A DNA stretch of 64,000 bases from Corynebacterium falsenii (GTDB lineage Bacteria > Actinomycetota > Actinomycetes > Mycobacteriales > Mycobacteriaceae). The notes beneath the pieces are model-generated. The model worked only from the letters and a program-made list of their open reading frames with translations, did no database searches and was not told where the DNA came from. The translations under genes were made by a program, and so were the position numbers. The stretch lies in NCBI GenBank assembly GCA_001054945.1, contig JVKJ01000004.1:62001-126000 (forward strand), in the 5' to 3' direction. Shown piece by piece: positions 36,454-46,250 of the stretch. Positions within the stretch are counted from its first letter, which is position 1, and each line of letters starts with the position of its first letter.

Positions 36454-37025
36454 TGTAGGCGTGCCGTCCACGCATCCCAGCCCTCGTGCGCCACCTTGCG
36501 CAACCCGTCCCAGGCCGCGGGGTCACGGCGATGGAGGTCCTCGCGGAGGTCTCGCACGCAGGCTTCTCCGACAACGGCGTCTGGCCACATGTTGGCCCAC
36601 GGTTCCAACACAAACGCTCTCTCGCTCACGTAGGGGTGCGGCACGATGAGCGCGTCACCCCACCGCCCATTGGAGTTCATCGACGGGGCGGTGGCGTCTG
36701 GAAAAATCCCCAGCACATCCACGTCCACCGTGCGCGGGCCCCAGCGGACCTCGCGCACCCGACCTCCCTGGGCTTCGACCTGCTGGCACCGGTCGAGGAG
36801 AGCGAGGGGGTCCAGGCCGGTGCGAATTGTGACGGTCGCGTTCCTGAATTCTTGCTGGGAGACGCCACCCCACGGCGGTGTGGCGAACAATCCTGACGCG
36901 CATTCGACGGTGATGCCCTCCGCAGCATCCAACGCCTGCGCGGCTCGAAGTACCTGGTCTGCTGGCGAGTCCAGATCGCCGGGGAGGTTGCTCCCCAACC
37001 CGAGGACTGCGAGGTAATCAGCCAC
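36450..37025 (-). CDS. folK: 2-amino-4-hydroxy-6-hydroxymethyldihydropteridine diphosphokinase
   Basis: 191 residues, moving pyrophosphate from ATP to the pterin in folate synthesis. Motifs are LGLGSNLPGD at the N-terminus, FRNATVTIRT, and RWGPRTVDVDVLGI with the Mg-binding Asp pair, then IVPHPYVSERAFVLEP. The start is GTG 37025, inside the last codons of folB (8-bp overlap); the much longer frame is a shadow. The end has about 40 extra residues. Confidence 0.94.
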   Translation of the reverse strand: MADYLAVLGLGSNLPGDLDSPADQVLRAAQALDAAEGITVECASGLFATPPWGGVSQQEFRNATVTIRTGLDPLALLDRCQQVEAQGGRVREVRWGPRTVDVDVLGIFPDATAPSMNSNGRWGDALIVPHPYVSERAFVLEPWANMWPDAVVGEACVRDLREDLHRRDPAAWDGLRKVAHEGWDAWTARLQ

Positions 37026-37389
37026 GGGACTTCCTCGAGCGGCGGGCAACCACGCGTACGTCAGCAAATGGGTGGTCGATCGGCGCGAAGGGCTTGTGCA
37101 CGGTGACTTCCACGGCGAAGACACCCGCAAGTTCGTTGACCTGATCGGCGATCTGCGAAGCAAGGGACTCGATCAGATCATGCCCCGGCCCCTCGACGGC
37201 CTGCACTGCGATGTCCGCGAGGTCCACATAGGAGATGGTGTGCTCAATCGAGTCCGTGCGGGCTGCATGGGCAAAATCGGTCCAGACCACGAGGTCGACC
37301 AGGAACTTTTGGCCCTTCTGCTTCTCAAAATCGTGGACCCCGTGGTAGCCGTATGCTTCAAGGCCCAGCAGTTCAATTCGGTCAGCCAC
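37018..37389 (-). CDS. folB: Dihydroneopterin aldolase
   Basis: 123 residues. It starts IELLGLEAYGYHGVHDFEKQ, with the conserved Tyr-His-Gly and Glu, and the catalytic Lys is in VEVTVHKPFAPI. It forms hydroxymethyl-dihydropterin from dihydroneopterin. The GTG start lies within the folP end (8-bp overlap). Confidence 0.94.
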   Translation of the reverse strand: MADRIELLGLEAYGYHGVHDFEKQKGQKFLVDLVVWTDFAHAARTDSIEHTISYVDLADIAVQAVEGPGHDLIESLASQIADQVNELAGVFAVEVTVHKPFAPIDHPFADVRVVARRSRKSRG

Positions 37390-38296
37390 GACGTGCTCGC
37401 CATCCTTCCGCTACGTATGGGCCAGAACCTAGTGAGGTGTAGTGAGCCACGTCAACGGCCGCGCATGTGGGGGCAACGTTGTGCACCCGCACGGCCCACG
37501 CCCCCGCGGCTGCAGCAAGAGCGCTTACCGCTGCGGTGGCATCGTCGGCTGAATCTGGTGTCCCGGGGTTGCCATCGGGGGCGGGGCGCAGGGCGGTGAG
37601 GAAGCGCTTCCGGCTGGCTCCGATCAAGATGGGAAAGCCCATGTCCACGAGCTGCCGGGTAGCTCCCAGAAGGGCCCAATTTTCGTCTGGTGATTTCGCG
37701 AACCCGATGCCGGGGTCCAGGATGATGCGTCGCTCCTGGACGCCCGCCTCGAGAGCACGATCCACCAACCGGGACAGGTGGTCCCGCACCTGCCCGACAA
37801 TGTCGCCGCCGTGATCGGTGTATCCCTCCGCCCCCGCAAAGCTCTCGGCCTGCCAGTGCATCAGGCAGATGGGCACGTCTGCCTCGGCACAGACGCGCAG
37901 CATGTCCGGATCGGCCAGGCCGCCGGAGACATCATTGATAATATCGACTCCAGCCTCAATCGCGGCGGCTGCCGTGGTGGCACGCATCGTGTCGATGCTG
38001 GTTTGGCATTCCTCGTGCTGCAGCTGCTGGATAACGGGGACCACTCGTCCCTCCTCCACCGCGGGATCGACCCGAGTAGCCCCCGGGCGGGTGGATTCCC
38101 CTCCGATATCGATGATGTCCGCGCCAGCGGCGATCATCTCCCGCGCGTGGCGCAGTGCGGTTTCGGTATCGGGGTTGCGGCCGCCGTCGGAGAAAGAATC
38201 TTCTGTGACGTTGAGGATTCCCATGACCAGGGTCCGGCGCGCCTCGTCGTGCGCGGTCTGAGCCCGCCCGCTGTCTACCTGTTGCGCTTCGTTCAT
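37382..38296 (-). CDS. folP: Dihydropteroate synthase
   Basis: 304-residue TIM-barrel enzyme and sulfonamide target. Visible signatures are MGILNVTEDSFSDGG, DIIDIGGESTRPGA, INDVSGGLADPDML, and the end VRVHNVAPTCAAVDVA. The spacing and overlaps with folE, folB and folK show one folate operon. Compared with family length it has about 20 extra residues at the front. Confidence 0.95.
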   Translation of the reverse strand: MNEAQQVDSGRAQTAHDEARRTLVMGILNVTEDSFSDGGRNPDTETALRHAREMIAAGADIIDIGGESTRPGATRVDPAVEEGRVVPVIQQLQHEECQTSIDTMRATTAAAAIEAGVDIINDVSGGLADPDMLRVCAEADVPICLMHWQAESFAGAEGYTDHGGDIVGQVRDHLSRLVDRALEAGVQERRIILDPGIGFAKSPDENWALLGATRQLVDMGFPILIGASRKRFLTALRPAPDGNPGTPDSADDATAAVSALAAAAGAWAVRVHNVAPTCAAVDVAHYTSLGSGPYVAEGWRARRG

Positions 38297-38323
38297 TTTT
38301 TGACGCCCCTTCTTGGCGTGACG

Positions 38324-38911
38324 CTATTTGCCGTTAATGAGGGACATGACCTCCGCCCGGGAGGTGGCATTGTTCTGGAAGCCTCCGCGAACAGCGGAGG
38401 TGACCGTGCTGGCTCCGGGCTTCCGAATGCCGCGCATCGCCATGCACAGATGCTCCGCCTCGACAACGACGACGACGGAATGCGCGTGCAGCTTGGAGAC
38501 CAGGGCGTCCGCGACTTGCGAGGTCAGGCGCTCCTGCACCTGGGGGCGGTGCGAGAACCCCTCGATCAGGCGTGCAAGTTTGGACAGTCCGGTTACCTCC
38601 CCCTTTTTACCGGGGATATAGCCGATGTGTGCCTTGCCGTAGAAGGGAACGAGGTGATGCTCGCAGGTCGAGTAGAACGGGATGTCCTTGACCAACACGA
38701 GCTCGTTGTGGTGCTCGTTGAAGGTTTTGTTCAGAACATCGGTCGGGTCCTCGTGGAGCCCGGAGAACATTTCCTGATACGCACGGGCCACGCGAGCCGG
38801 TGTTTCCTTCAACCCCTCCCGGTCTGGGTCTTCCCCGACCGCAAGGAGCAGCTCGCGCACCGCGGCCTCGGCTCTTTGCTGGTCAAATCCGGTCTGGGGT
38901 TGGTCGGTCAC
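38324..38911 (-). CDS. folE: GTP cyclohydrolase I
   Basis: 195 residues, first step of tetrahydrofolate synthesis, turning GTP to dihydroneopterin triphosphate. Zinc ligands are in [12 protein letters not shown] and [10 protein letters not shown]; the end [19 protein letters not shown] is typical. The GTG start is only three bases after the ftsH stop, so it is coupled to ftsH. Confidence 0.95.
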   Translation of the reverse strand: MTDQPQTGFDQQRAEAAVRELLLAVGEDPDREGLKETPARVARAYQEMFSGLHEDPTDVLNKTFNEHHNELVLVKDIPFYSTCEHHLVPFYGKAHIGYIPGKKGEVTGLSKLARLIEGFSHRPQVQERLTSQVADALVSKLHAHSVVVVVEAEHLCMAMRGIRKPGASTVTSAVRGGFQNNATSRAEVMSLINGK

Positions 38912-38914
38912 GCT

Positions 38915-41548
38915 CTAATCCTCGTTGTCGTTCGTGTTGTCATTCGCATTGCGGTGGCGATGTGCCGTGTCCTCTGGGTCGATTGGCTTCAGTTGAATGG
39001 TCCGATCCAGATCCTCGCGGTTCTCACCCTGTGGGTGGGCATGCCGGCCGCCCCGCTGCTCAGCGTCGCGAGAATGCTCAGTGTCAGGAGATTGCTCGGC
39101 GTCCCGGTTCTCCCACGGGAAGTTCTGCTTCGGGAAGTGGGACAGTCGCTCCGGCTGCTGCGCCTGCGGCTGCGGTTGGGCCGGCCGCTGTGGTTGCTCC
39201 GACTGAGTGGTCTGCGCCGGCGACGGAGTGTTCATGCGCGTCGTAGGCGCATCGTCAGAAGTCCACTCGTGGTCGGGCTGCTCATGGGCGGGCAGTGCAA
39301 ATCCCCGCTCCTCGCGAGGTGGCTGCTGGGGCTGGCCCTGCTGGCCCACGTTTCCGTACTGACTCTGCCGACCCTGCTGGTCCTGCTGGCCGAACTGCCC
39401 TTGCCGCTGCGTTTGCTGCTCATGCTGCTGCGCCTGGGGGCTGTGCGGCGGGAAGTTTGAACCATAGGGCAACTGGCCCTCCGGACCGACATTCGGCACA
39501 TTGGTGGTGGCCCGGTCCTCGGCTTGCTGGAGCTGCCGCTCCTGCTCAGCCTTGCGGCGTTCCATCCGGCGCTTGCGCGCCATCGAGAAGAAGTCGTTCC
39601 GCTCCGGCAGCTTCTCGCCGCGCTCTCGTGCCAGTTCCACTGGGGTGCGCACCGGCTCGCGGAAGTCCTTCGGACGGTCCACATCCTGTCCATCGAACAC
39701 ATCGGAGATCTCCCGCGGTTCGATGCCCTCGAACAGTGCCTCGAGGTCTGGGCGGCGGAGGGTCTCCTTTTCCAGCAGCTTCTCCGCCAAACGATCCAGG
39801 TAATCACGGTGCTCGCGCAGGATCGCATAAGCCACCTGCTGCGCCTTATCCATCAACTTCCGAACTTCGGAATCGATGGTGTTCGCCACGGAATCAGAAG
39901 GCGTGAACTGCCCTCCACCTCCACGGCCCACGAAGGGATCGCCGTCTTCCTCGCCGAATTTCACAGCACCCACGAGGGGGCTCATGCCGTACTCGGAAAC
40001 CATGGCCTTCGCGGTCTTGGTTGCCATTTCAATATCAGCAGAGGCACCCGTCGTGGGATTGCCGAACACCAATTCCTCCGCTGCACGGCCACCCATGGCA
40101 AACACCAGACGGGCGAACAGCTCCGAGCGGTTATACATCCCCTTATCGTCATCGCCAGCGGTCATGGCGTGTCCACCCGTGCGGCCACGGGCGAGGATGG
40201 TCACCTTGTATACCCGGTCGATGTCCTTCAGCGCCCAGGCGGCCAGCGTGTGCCCGCCCTCGTGATAGGCGGTGACCTTCTTCTCATGCTCGGAGATGAT
40301 CTTGGAGCTGCGGCGCGGACCGCCAACCACTCGGTCGGTTGCCTCTTCCAATGCGTCCGCGGTGATGACGTTGCCTTCCACGCGCGCTGTCAGCAACGCC
40401 GCCTCATTGAGCACGTTCTCCAGGTCTGCACCCGACATGCCCGCGGTGCGCTTCGCCAGGGACTTCAGGTCAACATCGGAAGCCAACGGCTTGCCCTTGG
40501 CGTGCACGCGCAGGATTTGCTCGCGCCCGGTCAGGTCGGGGTTGGTCACCGGGATCTGGCGGTCGAAACGCCCGGGGCGCAGCAGCGCCGGGTCGAGGAT
40601 GTCGGGGCGGTTCGTCGCTGCCATGAGGATCACGCCCTCGCGCTCGCCGAAGCCATCCATCTCCACCAACAACTGGTTCAGTGTCTGCTCGCGCTCGTCG
40701 TGGCCTCCGCCCATGCCGGCGCCCCGCTGGCGACCCACCGCGTCAATCTCATCGACGAAGATGATGCACGGCGAGTTCTCCTTCGCCTGGCTGAACAGGT
40801 CGCGCACACGAGAGGCACCCACGCCCACGAACATCTCCACGAAGTCCGAACCGGAAATCGAGAAGAACGGCACCCCGGCCTCGCCCGCCACTGCTCGGGC
40901 TAGCAGGGTCTTGCCGGTACCGGGAGGCCCGTACAGCAGCACGCCCCGCGGGATCTTCGCGCCCAGAGCTTCATAGCGGGAGGGGTCGGATAGGAAGTCG
41001 CGGATCTCGTCCAGCTCCTCCACCGCTTCATCAGCCCCGGCGACATCGTCGAAGGTCGTATCCGGATTGTCCTTGTTCAGCTCCTTGTGCTTGGACTTGC
41101 CAAACCCAAAGGGCCCCATGCTGCCGCCCTGCATGCGGCTCATGAAGAACATCAACCCGCCAAGCACGATCAGCATCGGCAAGGTCATCATCAGGATCGA
41201 TCCAAGGACCGAGTCCTTCGTCACCTTGGTATCGAACTTCTTCGCCTCGGCGCCATTGACAGCCTGGAACACATCATCGCTGGCCCGCGCGGGGTACTTC
41301 GCAATGATCTCCTCAATGCCATCCTTGCCCTCAACCGAGATGGGCTTGTTCAGCTTCAGCTGAACTTCCTGCTCTCGGTCATTGATCTGGGCTTCGGAGA
41401 CGTTCTTGTCCTTCAGCTGTTGCAGCGCAACCGAGGTCTCCACCTTGTCGTAGCCTCGCGCGCCGTCAGAGATCACGCCGAAAACGTAGATTGCGATGAG
41501 GATTCCGGCGACCGCGCCGGCAATCCTCAGGACCGTCTTCTTGTCCAT
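38915..41548 (-). CDS. ftsH: ATP-dependent zinc metalloprotease FtsH
   Basis: 877-residue membrane AAA protease. One membrane helix at about 7-26, a short extracytoplasmic part, a second helix at about 116-136, then AAA with Walker A GPPGTGKT (207-214), Walker B IIFVDEID, and [22 protein letters not shown]. The zinc site is HEGGH at 429-433, with Gly where most bacteria have Ala; I recall this from mycobacteria too. After about residue 660 comes a long Gln/Pro/Glu/Arg-rich tail that holds many Q-runs. It degrades misfolded membrane and some soluble proteins. It heads the folate genes. Confidence 0.95.
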   Translation of the reverse strand: MDKKTVLRIAGAVAGILIAIYVFGVISDGARGYDKVETSVALQQLKDKNVSEAQINDREQEVQLKLNKPISVEGKDGIEEIIAKYPARASDDVFQAVNGAEAKKFDTKVTKDSVLGSILMMTLPMLIVLGGLMFFMSRMQGGSMGPFGFGKSKHKELNKDNPDTTFDDVAGADEAVEELDEIRDFLSDPSRYEALGAKIPRGVLLYGPPGTGKTLLARAVAGEAGVPFFSISGSDFVEMFVGVGASRVRDLFSQAKENSPCIIFVDEIDAVGRQRGAGMGGGHDEREQTLNQLLVEMDGFGEREGVILMAATNRPDILDPALLRPGRFDRQIPVTNPDLTGREQILRVHAKGKPLASDVDLKSLAKRTAGMSGADLENVLNEAALLTARVEGNVITADALEEATDRVVGGPRRSSKIISEHEKKVTAYHEGGHTLAAWALKDIDRVYKVTILARGRTGGHAMTAGDDDKGMYNRSELFARLVFAMGGRAAEELVFGNPTTGASADIEMATKTAKAMVSEYGMSPLVGAVKFGEEDGDPFVGRGGGGQFTPSDSVANTIDSEVRKLMDKAQQVAYAILREHRDYLDRLAEKLLEKETLRRPDLEALFEGIEPREISDVFDGQDVDRPKDFREPVRTPVELARERGEKLPERNDFFSMARKRRMERRKAEQERQLQQAEDRATTNVPNVGPEGQLPYGSNFPPHSPQAQQHEQQTQRQGQFGQQDQQGRQSQYGNVGQQGQPQQPPREERGFALPAHEQPDHEWTSDDAPTTRMNTPSPAQTTQSEQPQRPAQPQPQAQQPERLSHFPKQNFPWENRDAEQSPDTEHSRDAEQRGGRHAHPQGENREDLDRTIQLKPIDPEDTAHRHRNANDNTNDNED

Positions 41549-41599
41549 ATTTCCTGTCAGAGTGGGTTCGTTGGGGAGCGCGTGGAGTGCAGCCTGGGC

Positions 41600-42184
41600 T
41601 TATTCGTAGACCGCGGGGCGGAGAGTGCCCACATAGGGCAAATCCCGGTAGCGTTCTGCGAAATCCAGGCCGTAACCAACCACGAATTCGTTTGGAATAT
41701 CAAAGCCGATATCGGCCATGTTGTTGATCGTTGCACGCACCGCATCTGGCTTGCGCAACAGGGTCACGACGGACAGGGAACGCGGGTGGCGATTTTCCAG
41801 GTTCTTCATCAGCCAGGACAGTGTGAGCCCGGAATCGATGATGTCCTCAACGATCACCACATCGCGATCAGCGATATCGCGATCCAAGTCCTTCAGAATA
41901 CGAACAACGCCCGAGGAAGATGTGGAGTTCCCGTAAGAACTGACAGCCATGAACTCGAGCTGGGTGGGGATATCGAGTTCCCGGGCGAAGTCCGTAATGA
42001 AGAACACCGCGCCCTTCAACACACAGATGAGGATGAGGTCGTCCGGTGCATCCTTAAACCGCTCGGACGTGGCCTTCGCCATCTCGCGAATGCGGGCATG
42101 AAGCGTTTCCTCATCGATGAGCACGCTTTCGAGGTCATCCCCGTAAGGATTCTCCGGCACATCAAAGTTTTTTTCGCTATGCAT
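41600..42184 (-). CDS. hpt: Hypoxanthine phosphoribosyltransferase
   Basis: 194-residue purine salvage enzyme using PRPP. The PRPP loop is [14 protein letters not shown], and the flexible loop holds [32 protein letters not shown] near the end is typical. It is 12 bp after tilS and 51 bp before ftsH; tilS-hpt-ftsH is a widely conserved bacterial order. Confidence 0.95.
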   Translation of the reverse strand: MHSEKNFDVPENPYGDDLESVLIDEETLHARIREMAKATSERFKDAPDDLILICVLKGAVFFITDFARELDIPTQLEFMAVSSYGNSTSSSGVVRILKDLDRDIADRDVVIVEDIIDSGLTLSWLMKNLENRHPRSLSVVTLLRKPDAVRATINNMADIGFDIPNEFVVGYGLDFAERYRDLPYVGTLRPAVYE

Positions 42185-42196
42185 CTGCGTGGTCCC

Positions 42197-43303
42197 TTAC
42201 TCTCGTTTCAGCACATCGAGGGCCAGTAGCCCCGCCTGGCGCCGCACCACAAGGCGATGGCTGCGACGGCACCCGTTCATTGTATGCCACGGTACCGACA
42301 CGGGTCCCTGGCCGGTCCATTCGCTCACCAAAGCGTCCACGGCCCCCAGGTGCGCGCTGGTCACCGCCCCGGTGTGGGGTTCCAGCCACTTCTTGATCAC
42401 CCTTTTTCTTATGGACGCCATCTCCCGGCTCAATTCCTCGCATCGGATCGTGCCTTCTGGCGTGCGGACGCGGTGCAAGACCGCGGTGGCGGTGGCGTCC
42501 AAAAACTCGGCATCCTCGCGCAACAACGCGGCTGACCGCGCGAGCCCCTCCCCGAGGCCCGGCCCCAGCGTGGCCTCGAGGTGCGGGAGGATCTCAGTGC
42601 GTATCCGACTGCGCAGGAATCGCGGGTCGGAATTGTGCGGATCTGTCCAGAACTCGATGTTGGCATGGTGGCACGTGGCCTCGGTGGCGCGTCGATCTGC
42701 CTGCAGGAGGGGGCGACCCACCCAGGCCGCGCCGGCGGACACGGCGGGGTGATCGAGGGAGATCGCTCGCATGCCCGCGAGGCTATCGGCCCCTGATCCA
42801 CGGGCGAGGGACAGGAGGAGCCCTTCGGCGTCATCGCTGGCGGTATGTGCAATGAGCAGGGGATGACCGCACGCGGCGCGGCCCAGTGCCTGGTAGCGAG
42901 CGTGGCGCGCGTCAGCTTCTCCGGTGCCGTCAACGTCTACGGTGAGGACGTGGGCCCGGGCTCCCATCTGCTCCGCCTGTGCGGCGGCGCGTCGCGCTAC
43001 ATCTGCTGACCCGGCTTGCAGGCGGTGATTGACGATGAGTGCGTGCACCTCGGCGCCACCGGAACTGGCAGCCACCCGATTGAGGACCCCGATGGTGCTG
43101 TATAGCAGCGCCAGTGAATCGGCGCCGCCGGACACCCCGACGCACACGGGCCCGGCGCGGAATTCATGGGCAGCCTGCGGGTGGGTGGACTCCAGTCGGC
43201 GGAGCCAGTGCTTGATCGCCTGGGCGGTGCTGATCTTCGGCGGTGTGGCGCCCGGCGTTCCAGCTAGCTGTCCCTCGGGTCCGGTGAACGAGCGTGAGTC
43301 CAT
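42197..43303 (-). CDS. tilS: tRNA(Ile)-lysidine synthetase
   Basis: 368 residues. The PP-loop SGGADS is at 58-63, followed by the N-type ATPase fold (IVNHRLQAGS, AHTASDDAEGLLLSLARGSG). It converts C34 of tRNA-Ile2 to lysidine so that AUA is read as Ile. The C-terminal domain is short, as in other actinobacteria. ATG 43303 lies 19 bp after the dacB stop; a GTG four codons earlier is an alternative. The much longer frame is a shadow over dacB. Confidence 0.93.
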   Translation of the reverse strand: MDSRSFTGPEGQLAGTPGATPPKISTAQAIKHWLRRLESTHPQAAHEFRAGPVCVGVSGGADSLALLYSTIGVLNRVAASSGGAEVHALIVNHRLQAGSADVARRAAAQAEQMGARAHVLTVDVDGTGEADARHARYQALGRAACGHPLLIAHTASDDAEGLLLSLARGSGADSLAGMRAISLDHPAVSAGAAWVGRPLLQADRRATEATCHHANIEFWTDPHNSDPRFLRSRIRTEILPHLEATLGPGLGEGLARSAALLREDAEFLDATATAVLHRVRTPEGTIRCEELSREMASIRKRVIKKWLEPHTGAVTSAHLGAVDALVSEWTGQGPVSVPWHTMNGCRRSHRLVVRRQAGLLALDVLKRE

Positions 43304-43322
43304 GGGTGCGCACACTCCCGCG

Positions 43323-44696
43323 TCACATGTTGTGCAGCGAGGCGGCCAAACGGTCCAAGGCAGGTCGAGCTTGGTCTGGGTTCGTACCGTTAGAGAGGAA
43401 CGCGAAGCTGTAGGGCCTGCCAGAGGAGCTGGTGACGGTACCTGCGAGAGCGTTGACCCCGTCGAGGGTTCCAGTCTTCGCGTGGACCCACCCGGCAGCG
43501 CTGTCCGCGCCGGAGCCAGCGCCGAAGCGGGTTTGCAGGCTGCCATCGCCGTGGGCAACCGGGAGGGCATCGAAAATATCCCGGTCCTTCGGCTCCGCCA
43601 TGATGCTGTTCAAGATATGTGCGTTGAGGCGATTGTCCCGGGACATGCCGGAATTGTCTTTCAGCACCGCGCCCTGCATGTCGAAGCCGTTGCTCTGTAA
43701 CAGGTCCAGTGTGGCGGTGGCGGCGCCCTCAAACGTCGCGGGTTGGTGCTGGGCCTCCGCCACTTCGCGGGCAATGGCCTCGGCGGCAATGTTGTCGCTG
43801 TGCAGCATCATGTCCCGCAAACGGGTGCTCAGCGGGGCAGATTCCACCTTCCCCAACGGCTGGGCCTGCGGGTCAGCAACCGATTCATCCGACGTGCTGA
43901 CCTGTGCCCGGATGCCTAATCCGCTGGCTAGCGCGTTGCCCACGTCATCGCCCGGAGTCGTGCTGCGCGGCGAGTAGTTGTCCTGCGGGTTTTGCCGCCC
44001 CGCGTCCAACATGACGGAATCCAGCGGCGCGACGTTGCCACCGGCGATGTCTGCCCGGTCCCACGTGGAGTTGAACGTTGAGCCTTGGCGGATCGAATTA
44101 TCAATGATGATGCGGTTGAACTGAGATGGGTCACTCCCCTGAGACTTCAGCGCCGCGCGGACCTGCTGCGCCAAATCCTGCACGCTCGCCGGATCCGTAA
44201 ACCACCCCGAGCCCGGAGAGCGCTCCAGCGTGACGTCCCCACCCCCAACGATGACCAGCTCCCCCGGCGCGCCCTGCACGACCTTCGTCTCCACCCTCTT
44301 GTCCTTGGGCAGCGCAAGCTGAGCGGCGGCGAACGTGGTCACCTTGGTCGACGAAGCGGGCACCAGCGGTCGGCGCTCATCGCTGGTGTACACCACGTGC
44401 CCCGTGGTCAGGTCGGTGACCTCCGCGGAGAGTTGGCCCAACGCGGGATCTGCGGCCGCTCGTTGCAGAGCGGATTGATCTGGCTCTGGCCCCTGGGGAT
44501 GCGCGGCCTGCAAGACCGGCTGTTGAACCTCTGGCCCCGCCGCCGGTTGCGCCTTGTAGTGCGGTGTGGCGGTGTACCACACAGCAGCACCGATGACACC
44601 GATGATCACGAGAACGAACACGACGATGGAGGCGATCCACCAACGCAGGGACGCTGTGGGTTTGGGATTGACGTCCGAGGATGCGGAGGTGCTCAT
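43323..44696 (-). CDS. dacB: D-alanyl-D-alanine carboxypeptidase (PBP4 type)
   Basis: 457-residue class C penicillin-binding protein. One membrane helix (18-42) anchors it outside. The motifs are SxxK as SSTK (115-118), SxN as HSDNIAAE, and KTG in VHAKTGTLDG. It trims or cuts peptidoglycan peptides. It is divergent from ppa with 144 bp between, and is followed by tilS. The long linker rich in Pro, Gln and Ala before the enzyme domain is typical of corynebacteria. Confidence 0.94.
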   Translation of the reverse strand: MSTSASSDVNPKPTASLRWWIASIVVFVLVIIGVIGAAVWYTATPHYKAQPAAGPEVQQPVLQAAHPQGPEPDQSALQRAAADPALGQLSAEVTDLTTGHVVYTSDERRPLVPASSTKVTTFAAAQLALPKDKRVETKVVQGAPGELVIVGGGDVTLERSPGSGWFTDPASVQDLAQQVRAALKSQGSDPSQFNRIIIDNSIRQGSTFNSTWDRADIAGGNVAPLDSVMLDAGRQNPQDNYSPRSTTPGDDVGNALASGLGIRAQVSTSDESVADPQAQPLGKVESAPLSTRLRDMMLHSDNIAAEAIAREVAEAQHQPATFEGAATATLDLLQSNGFDMQGAVLKDNSGMSRDNRLNAHILNSIMAEPKDRDIFDALPVAHGDGSLQTRFGAGSGADSAAGWVHAKTGTLDGVNALAGTVTSSSGRPYSFAFLSNGTNPDQARPALDRLAASLHNM

Positions 44697-44840
44697 AGGC
44701 GTGCAGCGGCTCCTTCGACGGGGTGTGTTGACCCGTACCACTGTAGCGTGGCACTAGAATGTGCTAGAAGTTCAACCGGTTCATCGCGTACAGCGTTGGT
44801 AAGAAGTCTTTGAAGTCAATGAAGGAATGGGCTTTTCACA

Positions 44841-45326
44841 GTGAGCAATAACAGCATCGAAGTAACCATCGAGATTCCTCGCGGTTCCCGCAACAAGTAC
44901 GAGGTCGATCACGAATCCGGCAAGGTGTACCTGGACCGCTACCTGTTCACCCCGATGGCGTACCCCGCTGACTACGGCTTCATCGACCACACTCTCGGCG
45001 AGGACGGCGACCCGCTGGACGCGCTGGTGCTGCTGCCGGAACCAGTGTTCCCCGGCGTGATCGTGGAAGCGCGCCCCATCGGTGTGTTCAAGATGACCGA
45101 CGAGGCCGGTGGCGATGACAAGCTCCTCTGCGTCGTAGACGACGTGCGCTATGAGAGCCGTCAGGACCTGGACGATGTCGATCAGTTCACGAAGGACGAG
45201 ATTGAGCACTTCTTCGTCCATTACAAGGACCTGGAACCGGGCAAGGAGGTGCAGGGCTCCGGGTGGGGTGACAAGGCCGAGGCTCAGCGCATCCTGGACG
45301 AGGCCATCGCCCGCTACAAGAAGTAG
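44841..45326 (+). CDS. ppa: Inorganic pyrophosphatase (family I)
   Basis: 161 residues. The active-site residues are clear: [22 protein letters not shown], and [10 protein letters not shown] with the metal-binding Asp triad. It removes the PPi made by many ligases, including the acyl-CoA and amino acid adenylating enzymes in this window. The start is GTG 44841. TAGAAT at 44755-44760 is a possible -10. A terminator follows. Confidence 0.96.
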   Translation: MSNNSIEVTIEIPRGSRNKYEVDHESGKVYLDRYLFTPMAYPADYGFIDHTLGEDGDPLDALVLLPEPVFPGVIVEARPIGVFKMTDEAGGDDKLLCVVDDVRYESRQDLDDVDQFTKDEIEHFFVHYKDLEPGKEVQGSGWGDKAEAQRILDEAIARYKK

Positions 45327-45347
45327 CTAGGCACGCCATCACCCTCG

Positions 45348-45392
45348 CCGCCCTCCCCGCTCCTCTTGGAACTTCCCGGGAAGGGCGGTTTT
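45348..45392 (+). terminator. Terminator after ppa
   Basis: CCGCCCT (45348-45354) pairs with AGGGCGG (45382-45388), with further CCC/GGG inside after one mismatch, followed by TTTT. Confidence 0.75.
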
Positions 45393-45423
45393 CGCGTACC
45401 GGGAGGGCGTTAGGATTGTCTCT

Positions 45424-45738
45424 ATGGGTGATTTTGAGACTGTACAACCGACCGATGTCCCCGAAGACGCTCAACTGATCGATGTGCGCGAGGCGGATGA
45501 GTTCGCCGATTGGCACGCGAAGGGCGCCACGAACCTCCCGCTCTCTGAGCTGCAGATGCGCTATGGAGAGCTTGACCTGGACCGAGACGTGTACTTGATC
45601 TGCCTGTCGGGTGGGCGTTCCGCTCGCGCATGTCAGTGGCTGGAGCTCAATGGGATTGACGCCATCAATGTGGCCAACGGCACCGCTGGCTGGAGAGATG
45701 CCGGCCTGCCTTTGGTGGAGAAAGATCAGAACCAATAA
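45424..45738 (+). CDS. Rhodanese-domain protein
   Basis: 104-residue single-domain sulfurtransferase. The active Cys is in ICLSGGRSARAC (six-residue loop LSGGRS), and DVREADEFADWHAKGA and NVANGTAGWRDAGLP frame the fold. It may carry persulfide sulfur or act as a thioredoxin-like redox protein; the partner is not visible. ATG 45424 follows the ppa terminator, and the next promoter is for the MarR gene. Confidence 0.93.
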   Translation: MGDFETVQPTDVPEDAQLIDVREADEFADWHAKGATNLPLSELQMRYGELDLDRDVYLICLSGGRSARACQWLELNGIDAINVANGTAGWRDAGLPLVEKDQNQ

Positions 45739-45758
45739 ATAGTGGGGCATTCCCACAA

Positions 45759-45788
45759 TTAGACAGCGCCCATCGTTGGCGCTAGAAT
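45759..45788 (+). promoter_or_regulatory. Promoter of the MarR-pls operon (leaderless)
   Basis: TTAGAC (45759-45764), 18-bp spacer, TAGAAT (45783-45788), then seven bases to the ATG at 45796. There is no ribosome site, so the MarR mRNA is probably leaderless. Confidence 0.6.
45765..45783. promoter_or_regulatory. Operator candidate in the MarR-pls promoter
   Basis: AGCGCC-N7-GGCGCT is a perfect dyad that fills the spacer between -35 and -10 and touches the -10. The position suits repression by the MarR protein encoded just downstream. Confidence 0.5.
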
Positions 45789-45795
45789 TCATGGC

Positions 45796-46242
45796 ATGTC
45801 CGAACCCATGCCATTACCAGCAGATCTACTGTCTTCTCCTTCCTTTCAGCTCGAGAGGCTGCGGCGCCGAACTCGCGAGTTCGTAGAGGCTGCCCTCCAG
45901 AAGGAGAATTTCAACCTGCGCGAATACTGGATCCTCACCTGCCTGGTTGATGGCGATGCCGCCAGCCAGGCCACCTTGGGGGAAATCTTGGGCGTGGATC
46001 GATCCGATATGGTGCGCCTCGTTGATTCCCTGGAGGAACGCAACCTGGCTAAGCGGGTCAAGGACCCGAAGGACCGCAGGCGCCAAATCATTTCCGTCAC
46101 CAAGAAGGGCACGAAGGCCTACCAAAACCTTCGTCCGTTGGTGCACGCAGCCGAAGACAAGGCCTTGGACGATTCCACGTCCAAGCAATTGAAGCACCTG
46201 CGAAAGTTGGCTCAGGTCATCATCGCGGGTGAGGAGGAGTAG
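45796..46242 (+). CDS. MarR-family transcriptional regulator
   Basis: 148 residues. The winged helix runs from about 45 to 105: ASQATLGEILGVDRSDMVRLV (helix-turn-helix) and LAKRVKDPKDRRRQIISVT (wing with the usual DxRR). The flanking helices make the dimer. Eight bp separate its stop from the pls start, so the two are one transcript, and it probably controls it. The ligand is unknown. MarR proteins often sense phenolic or cationic compounds. Confidence 0.92.
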   Translation: MSEPMPLPADLLSSPSFQLERLRRRTREFVEAALQKENFNLREYWILTCLVDGDAASQATLGEILGVDRSDMVRLVDSLEERNLAKRVKDPKDRRRQIISVTKKGTKAYQNLRPLVHAAEDKALDDSTSKQLKHLRKLAQVIIAGEEE

Positions 46243-46250
46243 GCAAACAA

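Noticed and set aside
37778..40903. Plus-strand frames opposite folP, folE and ftsH
   Set aside because: They cross several genes, lack starts with ribosome sites and show low-complexity Leu/Arg runs from the Gln-rich ftsH tail.
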